Source: Spisula solida
Lineage: Eukaryota; Mollusca; Bivalvia; Venerida; Mactridae
DNA length: 64,000 bases
Direction: 5' to 3'
Assembly: GCA_947247005.1 (NCBI GenBank)
Contig: OX365956.1
Coordinates: 1,371,501 to 1,435,500 of the forward strand
The position numbers and the translations under genes were made by a program. The notes beneath the pieces are model-generated. The model had not been told where the DNA came from. It saw nothing but the letters and a program-made list of their open reading frames with translations, and did no database searches. Positions 23,766 to 34,327 of this stretch are shown in pieces. Numbering within the stretch: the first letter of the stretch is position 1; every line of letters starts with the position of its first letter.

Positions 23766-24521
23766 CATGTCGACACGGGTAAGGTGACTTATGCACGTTT
23801 AAACCGTGAAGTGACACAGTTGAGTAAGTAAGGAAGGTCGTTGATTGGTTTTCAGTAGGTTTGCAGGAGAAAAAGGAAAGAACTATACTGTAAGGCAGTT
23901 GCTATCCGTAACAATGCTTTTCATCTTTTTATTGAAAATACAAAATGTATGTAAAAGTCGGACATTTTACACATGTGGCTCGGTCGGGGCTGGCCGAGGA
24001 CTACCTTTTAGTGAATATCGAACAATTATCCGCCACATGACACTAAATGTATCAAGACTTCCAAAAACTTACCCGGTGAATCTTATGAGTTCAGTCGTCG
24101 GCAGTACAACCCCGAAACAGTTGGAGTGACACATAAAATCGGAAACTCAGCTGAAGTTCTCCCGATTCCTCCCGATTTCACAAATTGTCTTATGGCTTAC
24201 CCGAAGTCATAATACTGATATAATGACATTCTTAATAATCTTTTTATCTTATGTTATTCATTAGTTGCATGTACGACGTTGGTTAGATGTTTATGTTTTG
24301 TGCTTTGGTTTATGTTTAAAAATATAGCTAAATTAGTCGCCCGCGCCACGACATAAGTACTAGGATGGACATTGCTGTCAGTAGAAAGGTAATGTTTCAT
24401 TTAAAAAATTTACATGCATATTCATATTTTTTTAAACTATTCCATATATGCTTCAGTCTCTGGAAACCATGCCACTTATAGTGCATGGGACATTTGGAAC
24501 ATTAGATACAGTTCATTAATA

Positions 24522-25912
24522 TATACTGACGTCAAAAAGAAACGCTACACCTACCCATATGTTCGGATATTCGATACGTTAGGATAGAAAAATATAATTT
24601 CTTCTCTGAGACTAAAATATAGAGATGTGCAAACATGTCTGCAAATTCTCATATGAAATTATCGTCATTGATATGTGCAAAAGTACGATACAAAAACATT
24701 ACCCTATCCAAAACGTCAGTATCACGTATGCCCTTCATGTCCTGCAACAACTGCTGGCAATCTTCGCCTAATAAATTGATCAACACAAGTTAAACAGCAC
24801 GTACCTTGAGATAGTGTGTATACGCCTAATGTTTAGAGTAGATGTAATGGCTTTAAACGTTTCGTAGCTGACGTAAAAACTGACGTAAACGACTATCAAG
24901 GACGTCGTCCCACGTTTGTTCCATGGGAATGTATTACATGAAAAATAAAACATCACAGCCAGACCACAATTACTTTTCACATGAGAAAAAATCAGATGTG
25001 CCGTTGTCAAGCGAACACGCGGGTGACATTAGAGAGGTTGCGAAATTTAACATGTAACGTGTACGTGACTACCACTTTTGAGTATTTCGTCATCCAGGTA
25101 TGTGTAATTTCTACAATAACCGACGTGTGACAGACAAAAGTATAGTGTGTTCTATGCCGCATAGGTATGCGTATGCACGGGAAACACAATAATTCATCGC
25201 CAATGATTTCATTGAGTTTATATATATATATTAAACAATCATTATCGATTCACGAAGAAATCATGCTACCCCTGGCATGTGATGTTACAAGCACATGTTA
25301 TCTTTCGCAGGCCAATTTTAATGGCAACGCGTATGTATACATGTACGGGTAACTACACGTACACGTAGGCGTACACATTCGCATCGCAACCTCTCCATTA
25401 ACGGATATAAACGTCTTGTATAGAGGTCACAGGCGGTGCATCAGAGCGGGACCTATCTGATTAGCTCCTAGTGACATTTACGCAAAGAATAAATCTGGCG
25501 ATTATTTATTTTGAAGCAACAAAACGTTCAACGACTTCAATTTGAGAAATTCCACTTTCCAGCATTCAAAAAACCCGTGCTCGATTTCCCTTTTTTAGTC
25601 GAGATATTTAAATCGCTTTCATTTTGTAAATGTCCTTGTGAATTTCACATTGTAAACCAACTTCAGCATATAACTGCCCTTTTATCGACCAACGGAAATG
25701 CCACTTGGTAAAGGAGCTCGGGATGCTCGTGCGAATCGTGCGTCATACCATACTTCAGCACATCTGGACCAGATCGGGATTACTTTTTTGCTTCGGCAGA
25801 CCTGTGCGTTCTTAGCTAAACTATGGTCTGTCAATAATCACGGGAATAGTTTGGAAAATTAAAACGTTATTTACTTTTTTCAATGTAGTGTTTTTTTCTT
25901 GACGTCAGTATA
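24522..25912. mobile_element. Non-autonomous TIR element (TACTGACGTCAA ends), host of a nested element
   Basis: The left end 'tatactgacgtcaaaaagaa' continuing 'acgctaca' (24522-24549) matches the reverse complement of the right end (25884-25912) with a few mismatches. TA at both outer edges fits a Tc1/mariner-type duplication. I found no transposase motif inside. A second inverted-repeat pair at 25031-25396 suggests a nested insertion. Confidence 0.6.
25031..25396. mobile_element. Nested small TIR element (GAGAGGTTGCGA ends)
   Basis: 'gagaggttgcga' at 25032-25043 is matched by 'tcgcaacctctc' at 25384-25395. The similarity continues inward as A/C/G-rich 'acgtgtacgtga'-like strings on both sides. 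Flanks are 'acatta' and 'catta', compatible with a short target duplication. MITE-like, no ORF. Confidence 0.55.
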
Positions 25913-26381
25913 CTTGTGGTAGACCCAAATATAAATAATGAAAAAAAATCACGTATTTTCGGGTATTAAATTTCGTGGATTTTGATAAAAATGCATGTTC
26001 ATGGAGTCGTAAATTCGTGGATTACAGAACACAAAAAGGTAAAACATGTCTGAATTTGAGAGGTCGATTAATCGTGGAGACGAGTTCAACAGCGAAAATT
26101 ACGAAAATTAAACCCCCTTCAAAAATGATGATTTTACAGTATATGTCATTTATTTAGCGCAAAATTATTACGACATATTCTATTGCGCTTCACAATACCA
26201 TGATTGAAGAAAAAAAACTATTATTACCATCTAGGAATGTTTTTATCTGTAATGACGCCTTGATCGACTGAGCCCAAATGATACCGATTAAACATGTGGA
26301 GGCCATGTTGAATCAACCAAATTTGAATGCATGTTCATAAATAGTTTTTATGGTAAACGAAAGTGTCCACGCTCAATGGAT

Positions 26382-26868
26382 GACATGTTGCTTGGTATTA
26401 TGGTAAATTATGAAAACAGCTTTGAACTGTAGTCTACATTTTTGTTCTTGGGACTGTAGTCATAATTGCAAATTAAAGGAAAATGTCATATTAATGTCAT
26501 GCATTGTTACTTTCTGTATTTGTTGGTTGCGAAATAGCCCCTGGTGTTCCCAGAAGGTGTAAATATGACTCTTCAATCACTTATGAAGTAGATATTACGA
26601 GGGAAACGAAAATGCTTGAGACTGTAGTCCGCTCTCACACGCAATTTTTCCAAGGTTTCACAGGGTAATTGAAAAAACGGCAAAACTACGGAGAGATATA
26701 CAATATATCGCGGAAACCTTATATTTTTTCCCTTAGCGTGCTCTGTATTTCATAGAAATTGGTGAAGAAATAAAATAGTTACGCCTATTTTTCTTCTCCA
26801 AGTGGAGGTTTTGTTTACAAAATTCTTCTTTGGACTGTAGTATTTTGTCACGTGGTATTGCTACACTG
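26382..26868 (-). repeat. 490-bp interspersed repeat, copy 2 (inverted)
   Basis: Reverse-complement partner of 17924-18412, 8 kb away. It is nearly colinear over the whole length, including the four 'actacagt' motifs (seen here as 'actgtag'). The two copies could pair as a long stem in a read-through transcript. Confidence 0.85.
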
Positions 26869-27163
26869 AATAATAAGCCAAATAATCAGAAATGTGTAAT
26901 ATCGAATACTACGACAGGGGCGTAGCCAGACTTGAATTGACTCATAAGGCTTGAAGTTGGTGGTTATGGTTGGGGGTCCTCAAGATTCGTGAAAATTTGA
27001 GACTCATATTCATATTTAATGTTACGCACGTGTGACATCAGTATCGCTGGCTACACACCTGACTGATTAATCTAACATAACCGACTATATATAACAGTTT
27101 ATACAGAATAGTACATGGTATCATCTACGGGAACGTTAATAATGTAACAAGGTTAGCAAAGTA
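26869..27163. other. Non-coding stretch
   Basis: Contains 'aggggcgtagccagactt', a string often seen in invertebrate interspersed repeats. Nothing else. Confidence 0.3.
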
Positions 27164-27246
27164 TGTAGCCGGACCAGGGCTCAAACCTGGAACCATTTGC
27201 TATATATTAAGAAGGTTCAATGCTCTACCGAGTGAGCTAAGTGGAT
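27164..27246 (-). repeat. tRNA-like SINE head
   Basis: On the minus strand: 'ttagctcactcggtagagca' (A-box-like, tRNA D-arm) and 'ggttccaggtttgagccctg' (B-box and T-arm). The D-arm and T-arm pair, but the acceptor ends 'atccact' and 'ggctac' do not, and the anticodon stem is broken. I call it a SINE head or decayed tRNA copy, not a functional tRNA. Confidence 0.55.
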
Positions 27247-28084
27247 TCCTACAAAGTTCTCTTCCTTATCAGTAATTAAATCCTATACTAGCTCCAGGTA
27301 TCCTACAGGCAGACACTATTAGCATATTTTTCAGGGAAATTCTTAAATCTCATTTGAATGAAGCTTGTAACAAATAAATTTGTCCAAACATTTTAAAATC
27401 AAAGTTAAACCCCTTTCACAATTGTCGTATGACGAGTCTTCGATGTAAATTTGAGATATATCCTGTGTCCGTCGTACAACAAACTTAAGAAATTTTGTCG
27501 CGTTTGACACCATCGGACCACAAAATGCATTTTTATAATTAAATTGACACGTATTTCAGTTTAATACTAGCATTTAGCAAGTTCCTATTTGCAAATATTT
27601 ATTATTATTTGAAAATAAAGAGTTTGGTTGGACGTTTTGATTAATTATACCCAGCTGCTGAAACTTATTTTTTAAACCAGCTAATAGTTTGACAATGCTT
27701 TTATCGTACGACGGACGTGCTACAACTGTTCATCTTAAGGCTTTCGCGCGTCAATTGTTATGACCTGCGACCATCGCATGACCATCATACGTCTGTCTGT
27801 CGTGTGGCGGACGCACGATAGTTCCAAAAATGCATCGTTGAGCTGTCGCACCCTTTCCATGCGCAAATTGGTACATTTCCATGTAGATCCATAAGCCTTG
27901 TGCGACGAAAACATTCCTACGACAATTGTGAAAGGGGTTTTAGTCATGGCTCCTATATATTTTGAAATTACGCATGTTTATCCGGTAATGTCGATAAGGT
28001 GAATATGAATTGGAATAAGTAGATCATAACTTTGCCGATGCAGACTTCCAATTTCACTTTTCATGGCAGACATTTTGGTGGAAC
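27247..28084. other. Non-coding stretch
   Basis: No supported gene. The minus frame 27735-27947 has no domain. The strings 'cccctttcacaattgtcgta' (27410) and 'acgacaattgtgaaagggg' (27918) are inverted partners about 500 bp apart, suggesting the ends of a non-autonomous TIR element. Confidence 0.45.
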
Positions 28085-28158
28085 AGTTGTCGAGTGATAA
28101 GTGCTCTCAACTTAGTACCGATCCAGAGGTCCCTGGTTTGAATCTCTGCCGGGGCACG
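28085..28158 (+). repeat. tRNA-like SINE head
   Basis: 'gttgtcgagtgataagtgct' (A-box-like), 'cttagtaccgatccagaggt' and 'ccctggtttgaatctctgcc' (B-box-like) follow the order of a class-II tRNA (Leu/Ser type) with a variable arm. Mutations in A and B boxes and the attached A+T-rich body to about 28250 indicate a SINE rather than a tRNA gene. Confidence 0.5.
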
Positions 28159-28339
28159 GGAACTTCAAAAACACTTTAAGTAGTGGGAAATTAAAACTAA
28201 ATTAATACCAAACTAAAGAGGCCTTAATCGGCACTGATGACGAAGCCCGACTCACCAACCTCCACTTCTGAAAACCATGCACAAAACAATTGTGGTTTTA
28301 ACAATGTTATTGTGAAGGCATACACACATCATGTTGGTT

Positions 28340-28396
28340 AGACTATAGGCAAGATGCTAACAGAGCGAACACTTTACCAACTGAGCTATCCAGGCA
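28340..28396 (-). repeat. Partial tRNA-like sequence
   Basis: On the minus strand 'gcctggatagctcagttggt' continuing 'aaagtgttcgc' looks like the 5' half of a tRNA with its A box. No B box follows at the right distance. Probably a truncated SINE head. Confidence 0.4.
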
Positions 28397-28893
28397 TTAG
28401 TCAAACGTATTGGACGCGTACAGTATACACTGTAGCGGCTCAGTTGAAAAATTGAAAACTCGTCAAGCTGGCCAAATACATTTCTCCCCTATCAGTAATT
28501 TAATCCTGTACACAATACTAAAATTATCTCATAAACATTGCTATCCAAAGCACAATACACATGATACAGACGGAACATTGTCAAAGAGTCATTTTATATT
28601 TTGTTTTGGTACAAACTAATGAAACTTGGACGAATAATTTCGGTCCTAGGTACGAATAGGAACGGGTACGACAGGAATTTGTAGAAAGTTGTACTTAACA
28701 AACCTTTAATAACAACATGCGTCATCGGATGTTGATTTTATTGTATAAGTATGCTAATTGCAAGTATTAAAGACGATTTTCCTTGCTTAACAAGTACTTA
28801 CATCGTGTAATCGATGGTCGGCTTCTCAGACGAATGCAATCACGTAGAATGTTGAGTTACTTCCCCTGTTACCTGGCTATCGCTCCGGACCCG

Positions 28894-29338
28894 GGATTAT
28901 TTATTTATTTTGTATAGCGTAATTTGAAATCTGCAGATGTTCAGAAAACCTAAAAAATATAGAAGTACAGCTACGAATTGTTAGTTTTCAACTAATTTGA
29001 GATTACAATAATGGTTGAATCCTCGTACCAATCATAACTACTCTCGTACGTCACTGCGGCTCTTCGATGAGACCGGATGACTGTCTTGAGTCCCGTCGTA
29101 GTATAGCGTTCTATAGAAGCGTATGGGAACCAACCCAAAAACCGGAAATCCATACCTTTTCAGCTATTAGTGGGGCGAAACTTCGGCCGATGACGGAAAG
29201 ACCCGAGTAGTTACGATTGCCGGGAAGACAATCGGTACGGCCTCTACGACATTTATAGGCTGCTGATTTAGGAAAAAAGCCAAACTCAGACGTCTCGGAG
29301 ATGTTTTTTCAAAACCTTCGGTTTTGAAAAAAATCTCC
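28894..29338 (+). repeat. 440-bp GC-richer repeat, copy 1, with a palindromic end
   Basis: From 'gggattatttatttattttg' to the hairpin 'ggagatgttttttcaaaacc' / 'ggttttgaaaaaaatctcc' (29298-29338) this matches the minus strand of 63560-64000 almost base for base. The interior is more GC- and CpG-rich than its surroundings, with strings such as 'gaaacttcggccgatgacgg'. No ORF and no known RNA was recognised. Its hairpin end touches the LINE fragment at 29336. Class unknown; the ends and palindrome suggest a mobile unit. Confidence 0.85.
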
Positions 29339-30469
29339 TACAAACTCCTAGGACTACTTTGTGATTCATTCTTATGCACCAGACAAATGTCTATTGATGC
29401 ATGCACGAAATTAAGAGGAACACTACTTTCCATTTGTAATAACGGAATTCACCCTACATCCTTAAGCCCCATATCATTACGAACAATTTACACATCAGTT
29501 GTATTACCTCGCGCGCTTTACGGCAGTGAGTTGTGGACTTCCTTAAATACTACGGATATTCAAAAATTAGAAACTGCTCATCGTTTTTGCATCAAGTTTT
29601 TGCAACGTCTTCCTAAGTATACTTGTTCTAATTTCTCATTAGCTGCATTTAACATATCATGCATTGAGACGATTATAGACCATCGCAAACTTCAACTGCT
29701 TGGTCAGCTATGTAGATTACCCAACCAGTATTTAGCAAAGCAAGTCTTCAACAATAGACTAGTGAGATTTGTGAACTGTGTTGGGAACCAGACAATGGGA
29801 TTTATTCCGGATATGCATCGTCTGTTGGGCAAATATGAACTAGTGCAATATATTCTCTCATATCTTGAATCTGGCTATTTCCCAAGTAAACAGGGATGGA
29901 AAATTATTTTAACACAAAGTGTGATAAAGCGTAATAAACAGAACAGACTGAATACATTAAATGACAAAATATATCTTGCAGATACTTTAAGTTTAGTGCT
30001 ATGTGCCGACTCGCCCTCAATTCTTTGGCTGACGTTGAGAAAAGAGCCATGGATTACAAATATATGCCGGATACTTAATACCATTCTTGGATTGTGTGCA
30101 TCAAGGTGCTTTATACAACAGTGTAACAAGTGCAACTTTTTGTGTGAGGAATTAGTTCTTCATAAAATCTGCTATTGCCAGGCGTTAACTGTGTTAAGGG
30201 ATAAGCTGTGGTCTAATCTTTGTGTTGAGATTAGCAATTCCGACCACTTGGATGTTTTAAGTATGACACCTCTTTCCAAATGTCTGTATATAATCAAATA
30301 TGCAATAATGTGCAATCATAATCCTGGAACACACACAGCAGTACCTTCCGCACTATGCTGCTTATTTAACAACACATATAACTGTATTGTGCAATTTGTT
30401 AATAGTGTACCACTTATAGTACAATTATCACTCATTTTGGTATTCTATACATTTCGCTTTCGAGTATAG
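29336..30469 (+). CDS. LINE 3' half: C-terminal domain of the LINE protein
   Basis: The frame begins within the region just after the RT (SYKLLGLLCDSFLCTRQM), corresponding to the usual 'YKHLG' stretch. It continues through the conserved block TIYTSVVLPRALYGSELW and LETAHRFCIKFLQRLP, HRKLQLLGQLCRLP, and on to a stop at 30467-30469. It is an uninterrupted frame of about 375 codons, so it is younger or better preserved than the copy at 15381. The start is not a real initiator: it is a 5'-truncated insertion. A 3' UTR to about 30712 follows. Confidence 0.85.
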   Translation, partial: SYKLLGLLCDSFLCTRQMSIDACTKLRGTLLSICNNGIHPTSLSPISLRTIYTSVVLPRALYGSELWTSLNTTDIQKLETAHRFCIKFLQRLPKYTCSNFSLAAFNISCIETIIDHRKLQLLGQLCRLPNQYLAKQVFNNRLVRFVNCVGNQTMGFIPDMHRLLGKYELVQYILSYLESGYFPSKQGWKIILTQSVIKRNKQNRLNTLNDKIYLADTLSLVLCADSPSILWLTLRKEPWITNICRILNTILGLCASRCFIQQCNKCNFLCEELVLHKICYCQALTVLRDKLWSNLCVEISNSDHLDVLSMTPLSKCLYIIKYAIMCNHNPGTHTAVPSALCCLFNNTYNCIVQFVNSVPLIVQLSLILVFYTFRFRV

Positions 30470-30712
30470 GTCACCTTTCAAGTGAGTCTGATATGTATGT
30501 TTAACCCAGCATGTGACTGAGCCATTAAGAACTGAGATCAGTATATTTGTTGTTATAATGTTTTACTTATGATGTACATACATGTATTATAATTGTTTGC
30601 TCACTATTTACCTGTTATATCATATGTGTATTTATACTTACTATGTTTGTAATACTATTTATTTATGCTCTTCATTCATTTGGAGGAAATAAAAGTAATA
30701 ATAATAATCATC
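30470..30712 (+). mobile_element. LINE 3' UTR and TAA-rich tail
   Basis: Untranslated sequence following the LINE frame, ending 'ggaggaaataaaagtaataa' then 'taataat' before unrelated sequence. A short simple-repeat tail is typical of many non-LTR elements. A second tail of this kind is at 43985-44112. Confidence 0.65.
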
Positions 30713-31186
30713 CTTCTATTTAAATAGTTACAATACATGTATTTATCAAAATATGGGTTGTTCATTTTCATGTTACTTGGCTATTTACTAGTGTCTATTT
30801 ACTAAATGTATTTTCAATAATGATGTACAAATAGGCTCCAATACACTAAAAAGGCTGTTTAAATTTCAGTAATTGGTTTACCATTTTCTGCATTATTTAA
30901 TGTTAGCAATATATTATTATTTTAGTTTAATAATATACATGTATGGGTTCACATTATCATCATTGTTATGTCTATCTTAAATTATATCCTTCCTGTATGC
31001 AATCCATCTATACATTTAAGGTAAAGGGGCTGGCATTTTCATGATATTTATTTTCAACATAAATGGGGCATGACATAAGGCTAAAATTCATGGTCACTCA
31101 ATATATTTGGATCACAGACTTCAAAATTACATACATATTTGAAATCTTTTTCCAACACAGGACATAATCTACAACACTACTACGTT
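30713..31186. other. Non-coding stretch
   Basis: A+T-rich, no feature recognised. Confidence 0.4.
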
Positions 31187-31300
31187 AGGGAGAAAGTCGA
31201 AGTAACTGTTCATTCCTGAGAAATAATGGAGACGAGGCCTCGAAGGGGCCGAGTATTCATTAATTCTCAGCAATCGAAAGGAACGCGGACTTTCTCTGAC
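31187..31300. repeat. Foldback element
   Basis: 'agggagaaagtcgaagtaac' and onward to 'cctgagaaataatgg' pairs imperfectly with 'ttaattctcagcaatcgaaa' continuing to 'gactttctctgac' on the right. The centre carries 'gaggcctcgaaggggcc'. MITE-like palindrome. It shares 'cattcctga.aaataatgga' and 'gac' with the hairpin at 33066. Confidence 0.5.
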
Positions 31301-31739
31301 TCAAAATAAACCCATATTGTCAAATGTTAATTTAGTTTTATGTATAGATGCAGTTAATGTCAAAATTGAAATAAAATATGTCTATTAATATAAATAATTA
31401 GATTACAAATTTGAACATGCGTGAACGATTAGACCATGCTTTTTGCAATAATACAATAAATCTCCATTACTCTAGGTGTGTAGTCCAGAAAACATGTGTA
31501 GTCATATACACATGTCACATGATCAAGCCATTTACCCAGTGACACTTGATGAAGTAACATGATGAACTTATAATGTTTATAATATAACATCTGTTAGTTA
31601 GTATATGGGTTTTTAAACTCGGATATGAAACATACAGCTTTTCAACAGAACTATGTTTTTAATACTTTAAAGCCATAAAAAGCTTTATTGTTTAACTACT
31701 TGTTCGTTTACCGAATTCCGTTAGGGCCATGTGTGTCGG

Positions 31740-32112
31740 TAATGAAATACATGGAAGTACGTACGATATCATGAAAGTACGAAAATGCGATAACATGGTA
31801 GTACGGTGATGATAATGCGATTACTATCATGGTTCCCGCTTTTTCTTTACTATGCTTTCCTGTTTACGTCATCAAATATTTTGATTTCGTCTTTGGGTGT
31901 ATCTATCTGTAACGCGTTACATGAAAGTGGGTTGAAGAAAACGCAAATGTACGACGACCAAACATGAAATGACGAAATTGTTAAAATACAATGACGAAAA
32001 CGCTAAATCACAATGACGAAAACACGAAAGTACGATGACGAATAAGCACAAGTATGACCAAACACGAAATGACGATAGCACGAAAATATGATGACCAAAA
32101 CCCAAAAGTTTC
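31740..32112. repeat. Degenerate minisatellite, about 20-bp units
   Basis: Loose repeats of 'acgaaagtacgatgacgaaa' and variants ('catgaaagtacgaaaatgcg', 'acgaaatgacgatagcacg'). Denser at 31950-32110. The minus frame 31917-32126 is a by-product. Confidence 0.6.
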
Positions 32113-32246
32113 ATTATGTAACGCAAATTACAATGACAAACCTACGATGAATAAATGCAGGAATATTTTTAGATACAATATATTTGCATATTTTGTAATT
32201 CAAGATCAATCAAATGATTAAACATTGTATTTGTCTGTATATATAA

Positions 32247-32735
32247 AAAGATTATATTAAGTCAGACAGAGGCAGCACTCAACTTAACCAGCCGAGCACA
32301 GTAAACATTAAAACACACAAAGCACAATGCCCAACTAAACAAGCGCAGATCCGCCCAAGTCCAAGCTATCGAAAAGTTCAATAAATTGTAACTAGCTGAA
32401 TGACCCAGTTTCCACAGCAAAATGACTATAATGCCCCGCTTTAGCTGTAAGAAATCTTATAACGAAGAAGTGCCCAACACACTACCGACCAAGAAAATTA
32501 AACGCCCCTTGTCTCATAGTTAAAAAGCTGAATAGAAAAGATTCAGCAAACAAAAGGCAGAAAGCCTACGCTGAATGACCTAGTTACAACAGTAAAACTG
32601 CTGAACTACATAGTTTTAGCAGCCTTTAGTCTCAAAAGTTAAGTAACAGTATTAAAACGTTGAAAGGCCCGATTTCCGCAACAAAAAATCTGAAAACGTT
32701 AAGACGAGTGACCCAGTTTCAATAAGTAAAATTAC
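32247..32735 (+). repeat. 'gcccaac/ctgaatgacc' repeat family, longest copy
   Basis: Starts 'gattatattaagtcagacag', then 'cttaaccagccgagcacag', 'gcacaatgcccaactaaaca' and 'gatccgcccaagtccaagc'. Repeated 'ctgaatgacc.agtt' units follow, to about 32735. Same orientation and order as 17482 and 40276. Confidence 0.7.
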
Positions 32736-32759
32736 GTAATTGAACAAATTGAGATATGA

Positions 32760-32874
32760 CGTAATGAACAAGATGTGTCTGTTGCCATAGCAACCACAAT
32801 TCCTGTCAGAACAAAAACTGACGGACTGATGGCAAACCAATAGTCCCCTCCGGTCAAAAACCGGTAGGGGACTT
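32760..32874 (+). repeat. Single unit of the 'ccatagcaaccaca' repeat with hairpin
   Basis: 'tgccatagcaaccacaattc' is followed by 'agtcccctccggtcaaaaac' and 'cggtaggggact', the same unit plus hairpin that ends the tandem block at 22290-22811. Confidence 0.65.
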
Positions 32875-33065
32875 GAAACTATATATGATTTGTGTTGTGT
32901 GATATTGCATGTAAGCAATGCGTACTTTTAGTTCTATTATTGTGCACACTTAGTTAAGACAGTATTAACAACAACTCTTCATTATTTGTTTACACATATA
33001 TGAACAATAACCCTCTATTTTTTTGTTTACAAATATGTTAACAAGATAATGGAGAGTTACAGTTA

Positions 33066-33103
33066 ATAAAGTCTCCATTCCTGAAAAATAATGGAGACTT
33101 TAT
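33066..33103. repeat. Perfect 14-bp hairpin
   Basis: 'ataaagtctccatt' (33066-33079) and 'aatggagactttat' (33090-33103) are exact reverse complements with a 10-base loop. Shares its core with the foldback at 31187. Possibly a minimal relic of the same element family. Confidence 0.6.
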
Positions 33104-34327
33104 GAATAGCTTAATCCCTTTGGTATATTTCAACTTGTGTGTATACGCATGTAAATGTACAAATACTTTTATTCTGACCACATCTACCATGTATCTATAT
33201 TTAGATTTGCAATTGTCTATTGATGCTAATAATGTCAATTTATTTGCCATTCGATTTGACATGTTATTGTTTATTTGCAAGAAACTCTTCCAAAAATGGA
33301 GGAATACATCTAGTACTTAACATAACAACAATGTATATGCAAGAAGTTCATAGACTCAATGTTGTTTTCATTGAAAGTGGGATACACAATTAGTGTTTGT
33401 TTTGAATAGTCTTAATGGTGGTATTAAACCCATACACTACATAAAAGAGCTAAACCGCCACCATACTTTTGTATAATTATTTTGTTATTACTACATTAAT
33501 GTACTCTCATGAAATGTTGCATACATTGTATCAAACTTGAATTAAACATGCAGTTAATTATTTATTTGTTTTGGCTGGATCCACATGCATTGCACAAAAC
33601 ATGCTTTATTACGCAGTACATCGGATGCACTAAATTTAGCTTAAAACGGCCAAAATAAACCAATACTCAGCTGCATCTCCTAATCAAGTATCGGGATGCG
33701 AAACATTATGTGAATGCATGCGTTTTTGACAAAAAGGAATGAAATATAAACTAGCTGTTTAGTTTTTTGGGCAATGTATTTAAACTAAAGGAAACGAAAG
33801 CACACGTATACAAGAGAACAGGAGGATACTTACCAACTACATGTAAAGTAAAAAACAAAACCCAGTAACAAGTTCTGTACAAAATCATGATGTTAAAACG
33901 CCGGTCTCGATCAACTTAAGCCATACAATACTGAAATAAGGAAACAATAACTTTTGAACATATCAGTGTGTAATTTGCGTTCATGCGTTAATGTTAAACT
34001 ATTATGCGAACAAAACCCGAACACGTATCATAACTTTAAAACGAAAGCACATCATAAGTATAATAGTTAAACTACGCCAAGCAGGTTCATACACTACATG
34101 TATAAGTAAAAATGTAAACTATCCAGTCAATCCGCCATTTTTGGTGACGTCTCCGTTGACTTAACCTTAAAAATTACACAAACAATGTGTACATTTACAT
34201 TCCATACTAAAGTATACGGTTGCTAACCATATCAGTACGCCTAGGCGGGGCATTTTGCGGCATATTGTCATATTGTTTTTGTCGACGAGTTTAATAAAAC
34301 CCGTATGTGAGCGCGAATGCAAGATTA
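33104..34327. other. Non-coding stretch
   Basis: Small frames on both strands (33102-33320, 33038-33280, 34167-34358) lack support. No repeat was recognised. Confidence 0.4.

Noticed and set aside
23845..24129. 94-codon frame downstream of the E-box palindrome
   Set aside because: No domain recognised and no supporting signals; left unannotated.
27164..27246. Functional tRNA gene
   Set aside because: A and B boxes are present but the acceptor ends do not pair and the anticodon stem is broken; better explained as a SINE head.
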